Shown: positions 1-9,293 of the stretch, piece after piece
How positions within the stretch are numbered: the first letter of the stretch is position 1
Layout: the number at the start of each line of letters is the position of its first letter
Origin: an uncultured Myxococcales bacterium
GTDB taxonomy: Bacteria; Myxococcota; Myxococcia; Myxococcales; Myxococcaceae
Direction: 5' to 3'
Length of the DNA: 64,000 bases
NCBI GenBank assembly: GCA_937980205.1
Contig: CALJKW010000015.1
Location: 22,991 to 86,990 of the forward strand
Made by a program: the position numbers and the translations under genes
The notes under the pieces: generated by a model
The model's input: only the letters and a program-made list of their open reading frames with translations
What the model was told of the DNA's origin: nothing
Databases searched by the model: none

Positions 1-1474
1 CCCTGCCCCGCGAGCGCGGAGCGGATGCGCCGCTCGGCGATCACCTCCGGCTTGTCGGGCGACAGCGTCGCCAGCGAGCTGGGCAGCTTGAGCGGGATGA
101 GCTCGTACCCACGGATGCGCGCGAGCTCTTCGATCAAGTCTTCCTCGCGGGCGACGTCGGTGCGCCAGTGCGGCACCTGCCACTCCGCCCCGCTCTTCTC
201 GAAGCCGAGCGCCTGGAGGATGCGATCGCCCTCGGCGGGCGGCACGTCGACGCCGAGCAGCTCGCTGACGCGCTTGGGGCTGAGCTTCACCTTCTTCGGC
301 GCGACCGGCTTCGGGTACACGTCGACGATGCCCGGCAGCACCGTGCCGCCGCCGAGCTCGGCGATGAGCTGCGCGGCGCGGTCGGCCACCTTCGGCACGG
401 CGCCGACGTCGGTGCCACGCTCGAAGCGGTGCGACGACTCGGTGTGCAGCGCGTGTCGCTTGCTCGTGCGGCGCACCGCGGGCGGGTGGAACGTGGCGCA
501 CTCGAGCAGCACCCGGGTCGTGGAGTCCGTGACCTCGCTGGTGGCGCCGCCCATCACGCCGGCGAGGGCGAGCGGCTGATCGCGGTCGCAGATGAGCAGG
601 TCCTCGGCGTCGAGCGTGCGCTCCTTGCCGTCGAGGGTCTTCAGCTTCTCGCCCGCCTTGGCGAGGCGGACGACGATCTGCGCGCCGGCGAGCTTGTCGA
701 GGTCGAACGCGTGCAGCGGCTGCCCGTACTCGAGCATCACGTAGTTCGTGACGTCGACGAGGTTGTTGATGGAGCGCACGCCGCACGCCTCGAGGCGCCG
801 CTTCAGCCAGTCCGGAGACGGCTTCACCTTCACGCCCTCGATCACGCGCGCGGCGTACCGCAGGCAGCGGGTCGGGTCTTCGACGCGCACCGTGATCTTC
901 GACGACGCCGCCGCGCCGCCTTCGGCCGGGGCCTTCGACGGGTACTTCACCGACTGCCCGGTGAGCGCGGCGACCTCGCGCGCGATGCCGAGGTGGCACA
1001 GCGCGTCGCCGCGGTTGGGCGTCACGTTCACCTCGAAGGTGACGCGATCGATGGGCGCGCCGACCTTCGTGTCGGGCGGGAGGATGAGCAGGCCCTCGTG
1101 ATCGTCCGAGAAGCCCAGCTCGCGCGCGGAGCAGAGCATTCCCGAGCTCTTCACTCCGCGGAGCTCGGCCTCCTTGATCTCCGTGCCGTTCGGCAGGCGG
1201 GTGCCGACGGTGGCGACGGGGACGATGTCTCCGACCTTGTAGTTCTTGGCGCCGCAGACGATCTGCGTGGGGCCCTTGCCGAAGTCGACCTTGGTGACCG
1301 ACAGCTTGTCGGCCTGCGGGTGCTTCACGGACTCGAGGATCTTGCCCGCGAGCACGCCGGCGGGCGGCCGCTCGATGGCTTCGACCTCGAGGCCCGCGAA
1401 GGTGAGCTTCTTCGCCAGCTCGTCGGCCGGCGGGAGCGTCACGTAGTCACTGAGCCATTCCAGAGAGACCTTCA

Positions 1475-1475
<1 letters not shown>
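1..1475 (-). CDS. pheT: Phenylalanyl-tRNA synthetase beta subunit, 5' part (runs off the window)
   Basis: PheT pairs with PheS in the alpha2-beta2 enzyme that charges tRNA-Phe in the cytoplasm; beta carries tRNA-binding and editing domains. About 491 N-terminal residues are present of a family length near 800; the 3' end lies left of the window. The N-terminus begins MKVSLEWLSDYVTLP, typical of the family, and is followed by an EMAP-like tRNA-binding domain (about residues 40-150, with HPQADKLSV and CGAKN). The ATG at 1475-1473 overlaps the pheS stop in the string TAATG, so the two subunits are probably translationally coupled. Identity is certain; only the C-terminal half cannot be judged. 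Confidence 0.97.
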
Positions 1476-2533
<1,058 letters not shown>

Positions 2534-2543
2534 AGCTGAAATT

Positions 2544-2611
2544 CAGCCGGTGCAGGAGTCGAACCCGCCGCGCGTGGTTTTGGAGACCTCGCTGTGCCCA
2601 GCACCCCGGCT
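2544..2611 (-). tRNA. tRNA-Trp-like element, anticodon CCA, degenerate (possible pseudogene)
   Basis: On the minus strand 68 bases fold into a cloverleaf. The acceptor arm (AGCCGG with CCGGCT) has its seventh pair mismatched. The anticodon arm GGTCTCCAAAACC is the exact core of bacterial tRNA-Trp but has one A-A mismatch in the stem. The variable loop is five bases, and the T arm GCGGG-TTCGACT-CCTGC is canonical. The D arm is abnormal: GCTG and CAGC enclose only four bases and position 26 is missing, as if four or five bases had been lost from the D loop. No CCA is encoded. It lies in the leader of pheS, 10 bases before the start codon. It could be a decayed tRNA gene, an unusual functional tRNA, or a tRNA mimic. 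Confidence 0.5.
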
Positions 2612-2635
2612 AGAAGGAATCACCAGCGCCAGAAT

Positions 2636-2671
2636 GCAAAGCAAAGAGCCATGCGCCGTGAGACGCATGGC
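2636..2671 (-). terminator. Rho-independent terminator after rplT
   Basis: On the minus strand a perfect 8-bp stem GCCATGCG/CGCATGGC with an 8-base loop (2648-2671) is followed by the T-rich run CTCTTTGCTTTGC. It lies 27 bases after the rplT stop codon, so it should end or attenuate the infC-rpmI-rplT transcript before the tRNA-like element and pheS. Confidence 0.65.
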
Positions 2672-2697
2672 CCTTGGAAAACCTGAACTGAAACCGC

Positions 2698-3042
2698 TTA
2701 CGCCTTCGCGACGTCGGCGACGGCGGCGAACCCCTTCGGGTCCGCGACGGCGAGGTCGGCGAGCACCTTGCGGTCCAGCGCGACCTTGGCCTTGCTCAGG
2801 CCGGCGATCAGCTTCGAGTACGACAGGCCCAGCGAGCGGGCGGCCGCGTTGATGCGGACGATCCACAGGCTGCGGAAGTCGCGCTTCTTGCGCGCGCGAT
2901 CGCGCGACGCGTAGTCGAGCGCGCGCTCGACGGCCTGGTTCGCGCGCTTGTAGCAGTTCTTCCGGCGGCCACGGTAACCCTTGGCCAGCTTCAGGATCCG
3001 ATTACGACGGCGACGAGCTTTGAAACCCTTCTTGACTCGCAT
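2698..3042 (-). CDS. rplT: 50S ribosomal protein L20
   Basis: L20 is a primary 23S rRNA-binding protein needed for assembly of the large subunit. The product has 114 residues, close to the usual 115-120. It starts MRVKKGFKARRRRNRILK and contains the conserved YRGRRKNCYKRANQAVERAL and DFRSLWIVRINAAAR stretches. It lies 6 bases after the rpmI stop in the conserved infC-rpmI-rplT order. In other bacteria L20 represses this operon through its leader; no such site was identified here. Confidence 0.98.
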   Translation of the reverse strand: MRVKKGFKARRRRNRILKLAKGYRGRRKNCYKRANQAVERALDYASRDRARKKRDFRSLWIVRINAAARSLGLSYSKLIAGLSKAKVALDRKVLADLAVADPKGFAAVADVAKA

Positions 3043-3048
3043 GTGACT

Positions 3049-3258
3049 TCAGTTCGCCCCGTAGGGGAACAGCTCCTTGATGACCTTCTTCGCGTCCATG
3101 TCGCGAAGGTGAGAGGTACCGCGGTTGCGGCGACGCCGGTCCATCGACTTGGCGTGGGTAAAGAGGTGCTTTCCGAACGCGCGGGCGTGCTTCACCTGGC
3201 CGCTCTTCTTCACCTGAAAGCGCTTCTTCGCTCCGCTCTTCGTCTTCAGCTTCGGCAT
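3049..3258 (-). CDS. rpmI: 50S ribosomal protein L35
   Basis: A small basic large-subunit protein of 69 residues. It begins MPKLKTKSGAKKRF and contains the characteristic HLFTHAKSMDRRRRNRG run. It lies between infC (36 bases upstream) and rplT (6 bases downstream), the normal bacterial order. No unusual features. Confidence 0.98.
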   Translation of the reverse strand: MPKLKTKSGAKKRFQVKKSGQVKHARAFGKHLFTHAKSMDRRRRNRGTSHLRDMDAKKVIKELFPYGAN

Positions 3259-3294
3259 AAGGGCGGCGCTCGTATCGGCAAACCGCCCGTGCTG

Positions 3295-4020
3295 TCAACC
3301 CTGAGGAGCGGGATGAGCCTTCGCGCCGCCCGGATTCGGGGGAGCCGAAGGCGCCGGAGGAGCCCCGCCGGCCGGGCCCGCCGCCGGACCGCCGGGCTTG
3401 TGGCCCTCGTCCTTGTGGTCGTGGGCGTGCTTCTCGGCGTGGCGCGCTTCCTTCTCCTTCTCGTGCGCGATGGCCTGCTGGCGGTGATGCTCGCGAGCCT
3501 TCTGCGCGACCTTGGAGTTCGGCGCGATGATCATGAACATCTGCCGGCCTTCCATGCGGGGCGCGGTCTCGACGACGGCGATGTCCTTCGTGTCCTTGAT
3601 CACGTCGTCGAGCACGGCCTGGCCGAGCTCGCGGTGCGTGATCTCGCGGCCGCGGAACATGATCGTGATCTTCGCCTTGTGACCTTCTTCGATGAAGGAC
3701 TTCACATTGCGGATCTTGAAGTCGTAGTCGTGCTCTTCGGTCTTGGGGCGCAGCTTCACCTCTTTGACCTTGATGACGATCTGCTTCTTCTTGGCGTCGT
3801 TGGCCTTCTTCTTCTCTTCGTACTTGAAGCGGCCGTAGTCCATGATCTTGCAGACCGGGGGCTTCGACATCGGGTTGACCTCGACGAGGTCGAGGCCCTC
3901 CGTCTGTGCGCGCTCCAGCGCTGCTTCGATGGACAGAACTCCGAGTTGCTCACCCTGAGGCCCCACCACGCGTACTTCACGTGCGCGGATGCGGCGGTTG
4001 GTTCTCTGATCGCGTGCGAT
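3295..4020 (-). CDS. infC: Translation initiation factor IF-3, ATC start codon
   Basis: IF-3 binds the 30S subunit and checks start codon and initiator tRNA. The protein begins ARDQRTNRRIRAREVRVVG, with N- and C-domains in about residues 5-180. The open frame extends upstream to 4170, but the only good ribosome site is AAGGAG at 4033-4028, seven bases before an ATC codon at 4020-4018. An AUC start is known for infC (dsg) of Myxococcus xanthus, and rare infC starts serve autoregulation by IF-3. This gives 241 residues. The C-terminus is a Lys/Glu/His then Pro/Ala/Gly-rich tail of about 55 residues, recalling the tail of Dsg, which is needed for development in M. xanthus. Confidence 0.95.
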   Translation of the reverse strand: MARDQRTNRRIRAREVRVVGPQGEQLGVLSIEAALERAQTEGLDLVEVNPMSKPPVCKIMDYGRFKYEEKKKANDAKKKQIVIKVKEVKLRPKTEEHDYDFKIRNVKSFIEEGHKAKITIMFRGREITHRELGQAVLDDVIKDTKDIAVVETAPRMEGRQMFMIIAPNSKVAQKAREHHRQQAIAHEKEKEARHAEKHAHDHKDEGHKPGGPAAGPAGGAPPAPSAPPNPGGAKAHPAPQG

Positions 4021-4070
4021 GGGTGAGCTCCTTGTAGGGTCTTGCGGTCTTACGGGTTGAAGGGGCGCGC

Positions 4071-4098
4071 AATGTACCGACCGCTCCCCCACAGTCAA
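4071..4098 (-). promoter_or_regulatory. infC: Sigma-70-like promoter for infC
   Basis: On the minus strand TTGACT (4098-4093) and TACATT (4076-4071) are separated by 16 bases. This predicts a transcript start near 4064 and a leader of about 45 bases before the ATC start of infC. It lies in the divergent space between infC and spoVG. Confidence 0.6.
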
Positions 4099-4159
4099 GG
4101 CACCATGGAAGTAAAGAGGTGGTATGGTGTCAGCCACCTTTTGTTGGGGGGCTGCACCG

Positions 4160-4468
4160 ATGGACATCACCGACGTGAAGGTCTTCCCTGTCGACGAGGA
4201 GAAGCTGCGCGCCTACGTCACCATCACGCTCGACGGCTGCTTCGTGGTGCGCGACCTCAAGGTCATTCACGGGAACACCGGGCTCTTCGTCGCCATGCCG
4301 GCCAAGAAGCGCAAAGACGGCACGTACAAAGACATCGCTCACCCGCTGAACGCCGAGATGCGAGAGAAGATGGAGCGCATCGTGCTCGCCGAGTACGAGA
4401 AGGCGGCTCGCTCGGGTGGGCCTCCGAAGCGCGGCGAGGGCGGCGAGAGCTACCCGGACCCCGACTGA
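4160..4468 (+). CDS. spoVG: SpoVG family protein
   Basis: SpoVG proteins are small RNA- or DNA-binding regulators, first described in Bacillus sporulation and septation and widespread outside spore formers. The product has 102 residues, normal length, beginning MDITDVKVFPVDEEKLRAYVTI and containing the family signature FVAMPAKKRKDGTYKDIAHPL. An in-frame ATG at 4124 would add 12 residues that do not match the family. The start at 4160 is preceded by a G-rich run (4145-4152). It is divergent from infC and 31 bases upstream of prs, so it is probably cotranscribed with prs. Confidence 0.95.
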   Translation: MDITDVKVFPVDEEKLRAYVTITLDGCFVVRDLKVIHGNTGLFVAMPAKKRKDGTYKDIAHPLNAEMREKMERIVLAEYEKAARSGGPPKRGEGGESYPDPD

Positions 4469-4499
4469 CATCGGTTTTCCGCCGTGGTAACAGCGGCCC

Positions 4500-5456
4500 A
4501 TGCCGCCGAGCCACGACTACAAGGTCTTCTCCGGAAGCTCGAATCCGGATCTGACGGCCCGCATCTGCTCGTACCTGAACCGCCCCGTCTCGAAGGCGCG
4601 CCTCGGCCGCTTCAGCGACGGTGAGACCCAGGTCGAGATCGAAGAGAACGTCCGCGGCATGGACGTGTTCATCGTCCAGTCGACGTGCCCTCCGGTGAAC
4701 GATCACCTGATGGAGCTGCTCATCGTGTGCGACGCGCTCAAGCGCGCCAGCGCCGCGAGCATCACCGCCGTGATGCCGTACTACGGCTACGCGCGGCAGG
4801 ATCGGAAGGTGGCTCCGCGCGCGCCGATCACCGCGAAGCTCGTCGCCGACCTGCTCGAGACCGCCGGAGTCACCCGCGTCGTCTCGATGGACATGCACGC
4901 CGGCCAGATTCAGGGCTTCTTCAACATTCCCTCCGACCACCTCTACGCGTCGCCGGTGCTGCTCGAAGACATGCGCAAGAAGTTCCCCCGCGCGTCCGAG
5001 GAGATCGTGCTCGTGTCGCCGGACGCCGGCGGCGTCGAGCGCGCGCGCGCGTACTCGAAGCGCCTCGACGCCCCGCTCGCGATCATCGACAAGCGCCGCC
5101 CGCACCCGAACGCCAGCGAGGTGATGAACCTCATCGGCGACGTGAAGGGCCGCGACGCGATCGTCATCGACGACATGGTCGACACCGCCGGCACCCTCAC
5201 CGCCGGAGCCTTCGCGCTCAAGAAGGCCGGCGCCCGCCGCGTCTACGCGTACTCGGTGCACGCCGTGCTCTCGGGCCCCGCGATCGCGCGCATCACCGAG
5301 TCGCACCTCGAAGAGGTCGTGTTCACCGACACGATCCCGCTGAGCGGCCCGGCGAAGTCGTCTCCGAAGATCCGCGCCGTCGGCACCGAGCGCCTCTTCG
5401 GAGAGGCCATCAAGCGCATCTACTCGGCGGAAAGCCTCAGCTCCCTCTTCGTATGA
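4500..5456 (+). CDS. prs: Ribose-phosphate pyrophosphokinase
   Basis: Makes PRPP from ribose 5-phosphate and ATP for purine, pyrimidine, His and Trp synthesis. The product has 318 residues, the normal length. It shows the ATP/Mg site region MPYYGYARQDRK (about 95-107), the flexible-loop area with VSPDAGG, and the PRPP-binding loop DAIVIDDMVDTAGT (about 218-231). It follows spoVG by 31 bases. Its stop overlaps the start of the next gene in ATGA, so the glycosidase downstream is probably translated from the same message. Confidence 0.98.
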   Translation: MPPSHDYKVFSGSSNPDLTARICSYLNRPVSKARLGRFSDGETQVEIEENVRGMDVFIVQSTCPPVNDHLMELLIVCDALKRASAASITAVMPYYGYARQDRKVAPRAPITAKLVADLLETAGVTRVVSMDMHAGQIQGFFNIPSDHLYASPVLLEDMRKKFPRASEEIVLVSPDAGGVERARAYSKRLDAPLAIIDKRRPHPNASEVMNLIGDVKGRDAIVIDDMVDTAGTLTAGAFALKKAGARRVYAYSVHAVLSGPAIARITESHLEEVVFTDTIPLSGPAKSSPKIRAVGTERLFGEAIKRIYSAESLSSLFV

Positions 5457-6949
5457 AGCGGTGGGTGGCCCTCGCGCTGTTGTGCGCGTGCGGCGGCAAG
5501 CCGACCTTCTCGAAGGACTTCATGTGGGGCGCGTCGATCGCCGGCTTCCAGGTCGACATGGGCTGCCCGTCGGTCGCGGCTGCCGACTGCGAGGACCGCG
5601 CGTCCGACTGGTACCAGTTCATCACCCACCCGTCCGACTTCCAGGCCGTCGCCTCGAGCACGAAGTTCCACCCGCCGACCATGGGCCCCGGGCACTGGGA
5701 GCTCTGGGAGCAGGACTTCGATCGCGCGCGCGATGATCTGGGGCTGAAGGCGTTTCGGATGTCCATCGAGTGGTCGCGCATCTTTCCGACGGCGACCGAC
5801 TCGGCCGAGGGCTACGACGCGCTGAAGGCGCTCGCCGACCCGAAGGCGCTCGAGAAGTACCACGCGATGTTCAAGGGGCTGAAGGCGCGCGGCATGAAGC
5901 CGCTCGTCACGCTCAACCACTACTCGCTCCCGACGTGGATTCACGATGCGGTGGCGTGTCACCGCGATCTCTCGACGTGCACGGCGAAGGGCTGGCTCGA
6001 CCGCCAGCGCACCGTGAAGGAGATCGCCAAGTACGCCGGCTTCGTCGCGAAGGAGTTCGGCGCCGAGGTCGATCTCTGGGCCACCGAAAACGAGCCGTTC
6101 GCGGTCGTGCTGCCGGGCTACATCTTCCCGTCCACCGAGCGCGTGAACCCTCCCGCGCTCTCGTACAAGTTCGCCGAGGCGAAGACGGTCATGGTCGCGA
6201 TGATCGAGGCCCACGCGCGCATGTACGACGCGATCAAGGCGAACGACGACGTCGCCGAGGTCGGGCTCGTGTACGCGACCGTGCCGATGCGCCCGAAAGA
6301 TCCGAACAAGGCGCTCGATCGGAAGGCCACGGAGAACGTCTTCTACCTCTACAACACGGCCTTCCTCGACGCCGTCGTGAAGGGCGACCTCGACGAGAAC
6401 CTGAGCGGCAAGGCCGTTCATCGCGACGACCTCGCCGGCCGCATGGATTGGGTCGGCGTGAACTACTACACGCCGATCACGATTACCGGAACGGAGACGG
6501 CGTCCTTCCCTGCCCTGTCGCCGCTGACGAACTTCGACCCGTTCGCGCTGATGGGCGCGACGTGGGTCGACGAGCCCAAGGGCATCTACGACGTGACGAT
6601 GCACGTCAAAGATCGGTACGGGAAGCCGATCATCATCACGGAGAACGGCACCGCGGTGACCGGGCTCGACACCGAGTCGAAGGCGCCCAGCTTCATCACG
6701 CGCCACCTCACCTGGCTCGAGCGCGCGATCCGCGACGGCGCCGACGTGCGCGGCTACTTCTATTGGACGCTGATGGACAACTACGAGTGGAACCACGGGA
6801 TGGACATCCGCATGGGGCTGTACGCGGTCGACCCGATGGACTCCTCGAAGGCGCGCATGAAGCGGCCGGCCGTCGATGCGTACAAGAGCATCATCGAGGC
6901 GAACGGAGTTCCGAAGGCGCTCGCCGAGAAGTACCCGGCGCCGGAGTGA
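5453..6949 (+). CDS. GH1 family beta-glycosidase, predicted lipoprotein
   Basis: Glycoside hydrolase family 1 enzymes hydrolyse beta-glucosides and beta-galactosides with retention. The 498-residue protein has the acid/base motif TENEPF (about 202-207) and the nucleophile motif IITENGTAV (about 394-402), so both catalytic Glu are present. The segment GHWELWEQDF with SIEWSRIFP recalls the archaeal-type branch. The start ATG at 5453 overlaps the prs stop. The N-terminus is a short signal (MKRWVALALLCAC) ending in LCAC, a plausible lipobox. Most bacterial GH1 enzymes are cytoplasmic, so a membrane-anchored form acting outside the inner membrane is unusual. The substrate cannot be told from sequence. 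Confidence 0.9.
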   Translation: MKRWVALALLCACGGKPTFSKDFMWGASIAGFQVDMGCPSVAAADCEDRASDWYQFITHPSDFQAVASSTKFHPPTMGPGHWELWEQDFDRARDDLGLKAFRMSIEWSRIFPTATDSAEGYDALKALADPKALEKYHAMFKGLKARGMKPLVTLNHYSLPTWIHDAVACHRDLSTCTAKGWLDRQRTVKEIAKYAGFVAKEFGAEVDLWATENEPFAVVLPGYIFPSTERVNPPALSYKFAEAKTVMVAMIEAHARMYDAIKANDDVAEVGLVYATVPMRPKDPNKALDRKATENVFYLYNTAFLDAVVKGDLDENLSGKAVHRDDLAGRMDWVGVNYYTPITITGTETASFPALSPLTNFDPFALMGATWVDEPKGIYDVTMHVKDRYGKPIIITENGTAVTGLDTESKAPSFITRHLTWLERAIRDGADVRGYFYWTLMDNYEWNHGMDIRMGLYAVDPMDSSKARMKRPAVDAYKSIIEANGVPKALAEKYPAPE

Positions 6950-7018
6950 GTCTCGCGCTGCGTCTCGGCCAACGTTGACGCTGAGAGGGTCGACCAGAAT
7001 GCCCCGCATGGCCGACCG

Positions 7019-7132
7019 CCGCTCACGCTGAGCGGAGGCGCCGCAGGCGCCGGAGTCGAAGCGGGCCACGCGTCGGCTTCGGGCCCCCTTCGACTCCGCA
7101 GCCCTTCGGGCTGCTCCGCTCAGGGTGAACGG
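7019..7132. repeat. Pair of inverted REP-like intergenic units
   Basis: The gap between two convergent genes holds two inverted copies of a roughly 48-bp unit. Unit one (7019-7067) runs from CCGCTCACGCTGAGCGGAG to CGGAGTCGAAGCGGG. Unit two (about 7081-7132) is its inverted relative, from CCCCCTTCGACTCCG to CCGCTCAGGGTGAACGG. Each has its own internal hairpin. A third unit lies at 13835-13880. The pair could fold into a long bidirectional hairpin and act as a terminator or mRNA stabiliser. Confidence 0.7.
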
Positions 7133-7156
7133 AGGAGGGACCGGAACTCCCTCGCC

Positions 7157-7723
7157 TCAGTTCGGAGCCGGCGCGCGCTGAGCCGTGTTGCCGCCGCCGA
7201 TCTCTTTGAGGCTGTCGATCACCGCATCGAGCGCGGCCTGCTCGGAGTCCCACTTCGACTTCAGCGTCCACACGAGCACCTGGTGGTAGCGCTTCGCGCC
7301 CTCGACCGACACGTGCTTCATCACGACGTTCGCCTTGTCGACGGTGCCCTTGAGCACGTACTCGATCGCCGGCATGCCGTTGATGGTGCGCTTCTTCGGG
7401 CCCTCCTCGATGCCGTTCGTCATCGACTGCAGCTGCGAGCCGCGCGTCACCTCGGAGAACTTCGCGAGGTCCATCCCGCTGAGGTCTTCCTTCTCCTCGG
7501 TCAGCACGATCACGTAGAGCTCGGAGCCGCGGTTGCTCGCCTGCAGCACCGCCTGGTCGTTGAGCTTGCGGTCGGGCGCGCTGTCGTCGGACCACGTCGA
7601 CGGCACGGTGATCTGCAGCGCCCCGTCGGAGCTCTTCAGCGCCACCGGCTGGGGCTTCAACGCTTCGCCCATCTTCTGACAGCCGGTCAGCGCCACCAGC
7701 GCGAGCAGTACGGTGCGGTTCAT
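7157..7723 (-). CDS. Putative lipoprotein, last gene of the rpsP-trmD operon
   Basis: A 188-residue protein of unknown function. The N-terminus MNRTVLLALVALTGCQKMGEAL has a clear lipobox (LTGC), so the mature protein should be membrane-anchored. The rest is soluble, starting LQITVPSTWSDD and ending in a Pro/Ala-rich tail. The overall layout recalls PsbP/DcrB-like domains but this is only a guess. GGAGG lies seven bases before the ATG. The gene begins 12 bases after the trmD stop and is probably read from the same transcript; no link to ribosome or tRNA maturation is evident. Confidence 0.85.
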   Translation of the reverse strand: MNRTVLLALVALTGCQKMGEALKPQPVALKSSDGALQITVPSTWSDDSAPDRKLNDQAVLQASNRGSELYVIVLTEEKEDLSGMDLAKFSEVTRGSQLQSMTNGIEEGPKKRTINGMPAIEYVLKGTVDKANVVMKHVSVEGAKRYHQVLVWTLKSKWDSEQAALDAVIDSLKEIGGGNTAQRAPAPN

Positions 7724-7734
7724 GGTCGGCCTCC

Positions 7735-8469
7735 TTACAGGTCGTCTTCGGTCTTCGCCAACAGCTTCTCGTCGGCCTTGGACAGCGTCAGCGCCGCGAA
7801 CAGGTCCGGCCGCTTCGCCTGCGTCAGCTTCAGCGCGTGCCAGCGGCGCCAGCGGGCGATGCGGGCGTGGTCCCCGCCCTGGAGCACCTCCGGGACGCGG
7901 TCGCCGCGGAACTCGACGGGGCGGGTGTAGTGCGGGTGCTCGAGGACGCCCTCCTCGAAGCTCTCGCTGCCGGCCGAGGCCTCGTTGCCGAGCACGCCCG
8001 GCTGCAGGCGCGCCACGGCGTCGAGCACGACGAGCGCGGCGAGCTCTCCGCCGGTGAGCACGTAGTCGCCGATCGAGATCTCGCCGTCGACGTACTTGAG
8101 CGCCCGCTCGTCGACGCCTTCGTAGCGGCCGCAGACGAGCACCACGCCGGGCAGCTTCGCGAGCTCGCGGGCCTTGCCTTGATCGAACCGCGGGCCGCGC
8201 GGGCTCATCAGCAGCACGGGGGCCCCCGGCAGCCGCGCGCGGGCGGCCTCGATCGCGCCGACGAGCGGCTCGACCTTCATGACCATGCCCGCGCCTCCGC
8301 CGTAGGGCGTGTCGTCGGTGACGCGGTGCTTGCCGGTCGCGAAGTCGCGGATGTCGGTGACGGTCAGCGACAGGTGCCCGCGCTCGAGCGCCTTGCCGAG
8401 GATGCTCTCGCCCGCGTAGCCGCGGATCATCGGAGGGAACAGCGTGAGGATCTCGCACGCGAACGGCAT
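7735..8469 (-). CDS. trmD: tRNA (guanine-N1)-methyltransferase
   Basis: TrmD makes m1G37 next to the anticodon in tRNAs reading CNN codons, preventing frameshifts. The product has 244 residues, normal length. It shows the SPOUT-fold motifs LLMSPRGPRFDQ, VCGRYEGVDER and SIGDYVLTGGE, which form the deep trefoil knot that binds S-adenosylmethionine. The start is the ATG at 8469 (MPFACEILTLFP), two bases after the rimM stop, and the order rpsP-khpA-rimM-trmD is conserved in bacteria. A long continuation of the open frame upstream has no family similarity. Confidence 0.97.
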   Translation of the reverse strand: MPFACEILTLFPPMIRGYAGESILGKALERGHLSLTVTDIRDFATGKHRVTDDTPYGGGAGMVMKVEPLVGAIEAARARLPGAPVLLMSPRGPRFDQGKARELAKLPGVVLVCGRYEGVDERALKYVDGEISIGDYVLTGGELAALVVLDAVARLQPGVLGNEASAGSESFEEGVLEHPHYTRPVEFRGDRVPEVLQGGDHARIARWRRWHALKLTQAKRPDLFAALTLSKADEKLLAKTEDDL

Positions 8470-8471
8470 GG

Positions 8472-8981
8472 CTATTCGGCGAGCTCGAACGGCTTCACCA
8501 CCACGCGACGCCCCTCGAGGTCCACCTCGGGCACGAACTCGTCGACGAACGGCACCATCAGCTCCTTGCCGCCGCCGCGGATGACGAGGTTCGGCACGGG
8601 GCCTGAGCTCCAGATCTCCTCCACGATGCCGAGCGGCTTGCCGTCGGGGTCGAACGCGGCGAGCCCGACGAGATCGCCCTGGAAGAACTCGCCCTCCTGC
8701 GGCGCCTCGAGATCTTCGCGGAACGCGAGCAGCGTCGAGCCGACGAGCTTCTCCGACTCCTCGCGCCGCTCGATGCCCTCGAACGCCACCAGCAGGTCGC
8801 CCTTCGGAGCGTCCCGCACCGCCTCGACGCGCAGCTCCTGCTCGGTCCCGTCGCGGCGCCGAACCCACACCCGCTCGACCTCGTAGAGCGTCTCGGAGGC
8901 GGGATCGAACGTGCGCACGCTCACCTCGCCGTTCAGCCCGTGCGCCGCGCGCACGTAGCCCAGCTCGAGGTGCGGCTTCAC
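8472..8981 (-). CDS. rimM: 16S rRNA processing protein RimM
   Basis: RimM helps mature the 30S head and binds S19. The product has 169 residues, normal length. The N-terminal domain begins LELGYVRAAHGLNGEV, the family signature, and the C-terminal PRC-barrel contains VPNLVIRGGGKELMVPFVDEFV. The start ATG overlaps the end of khpA by four bases and trmD follows after two bases. Confidence 0.96.
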   Translation of the reverse strand: MKPHLELGYVRAAHGLNGEVSVRTFDPASETLYEVERVWVRRRDGTEQELRVEAVRDAPKGDLLVAFEGIERREESEKLVGSTLLAFREDLEAPQEGEFFQGDLVGLAAFDPDGKPLGIVEEIWSSGPVPNLVIRGGGKELMVPFVDEFVPEVDLEGRRVVVKPFELAE

Positions 8982-9271
8982 GTCGGATCGGGAGAGGCTG
9001 CGGGGGCCGGCGCAGCGCCGTTGGTCTCAGCGCGACGCTTGTCGTCGACCACTTCGAGCCGCGCCTTCTCGCCCTTCTTCTGGGCGGCGGCGGAGAGCAC
9101 GGTTCGCAGGGCGTTCACCGTGCGGCCATCACGACCGATCACCTTGCCGATGTCTTCGGGGGCGACCTTCACTTCGTACAGCATCGTCCCCTCGGCCGAG
9201 CTCGTGCGCAGCTCGACTGCGTCTGGCTTGTCGACCAGAGCGCGCACGATGTACTCGACGAGGGGCTTCAA
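8978..9271 (-). CDS. khpA: KH-domain RNA-binding protein KhpA
   Basis: KhpA (YlqC family) is a small single-KH-domain RNA-binding protein usually encoded between rpsP and rimM; with KhpB it affects division and translation in other bacteria. The product has 97 residues. It begins MKPLVEYIVRALVDKPDAVEL, with the KH GxxG loop in GKVIGRDGRTVNALR (about residues 41-55). A short Ala/Pro-rich tail of about 17 residues extends the usual 75-80 residue form. It overlaps rimM by four bases. Confidence 0.95.
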   Translation of the reverse strand: MKPLVEYIVRALVDKPDAVELRTSSAEGTMLYEVKVAPEDIGKVIGRDGRTVNALRTVLSAAAQKKGEKARLEVVDDKRRAETNGAAPAPAASPDPT

Positions 9272-9293
9272 CGCTTCTGCCTCGAACGGCTTT

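Noticed and set aside
3756..4170. Longer infC starting upstream at 4170
   Set aside because: Adds 50 residues with no IF-3 similarity and no ribosome site, and would run through the predicted promoter.
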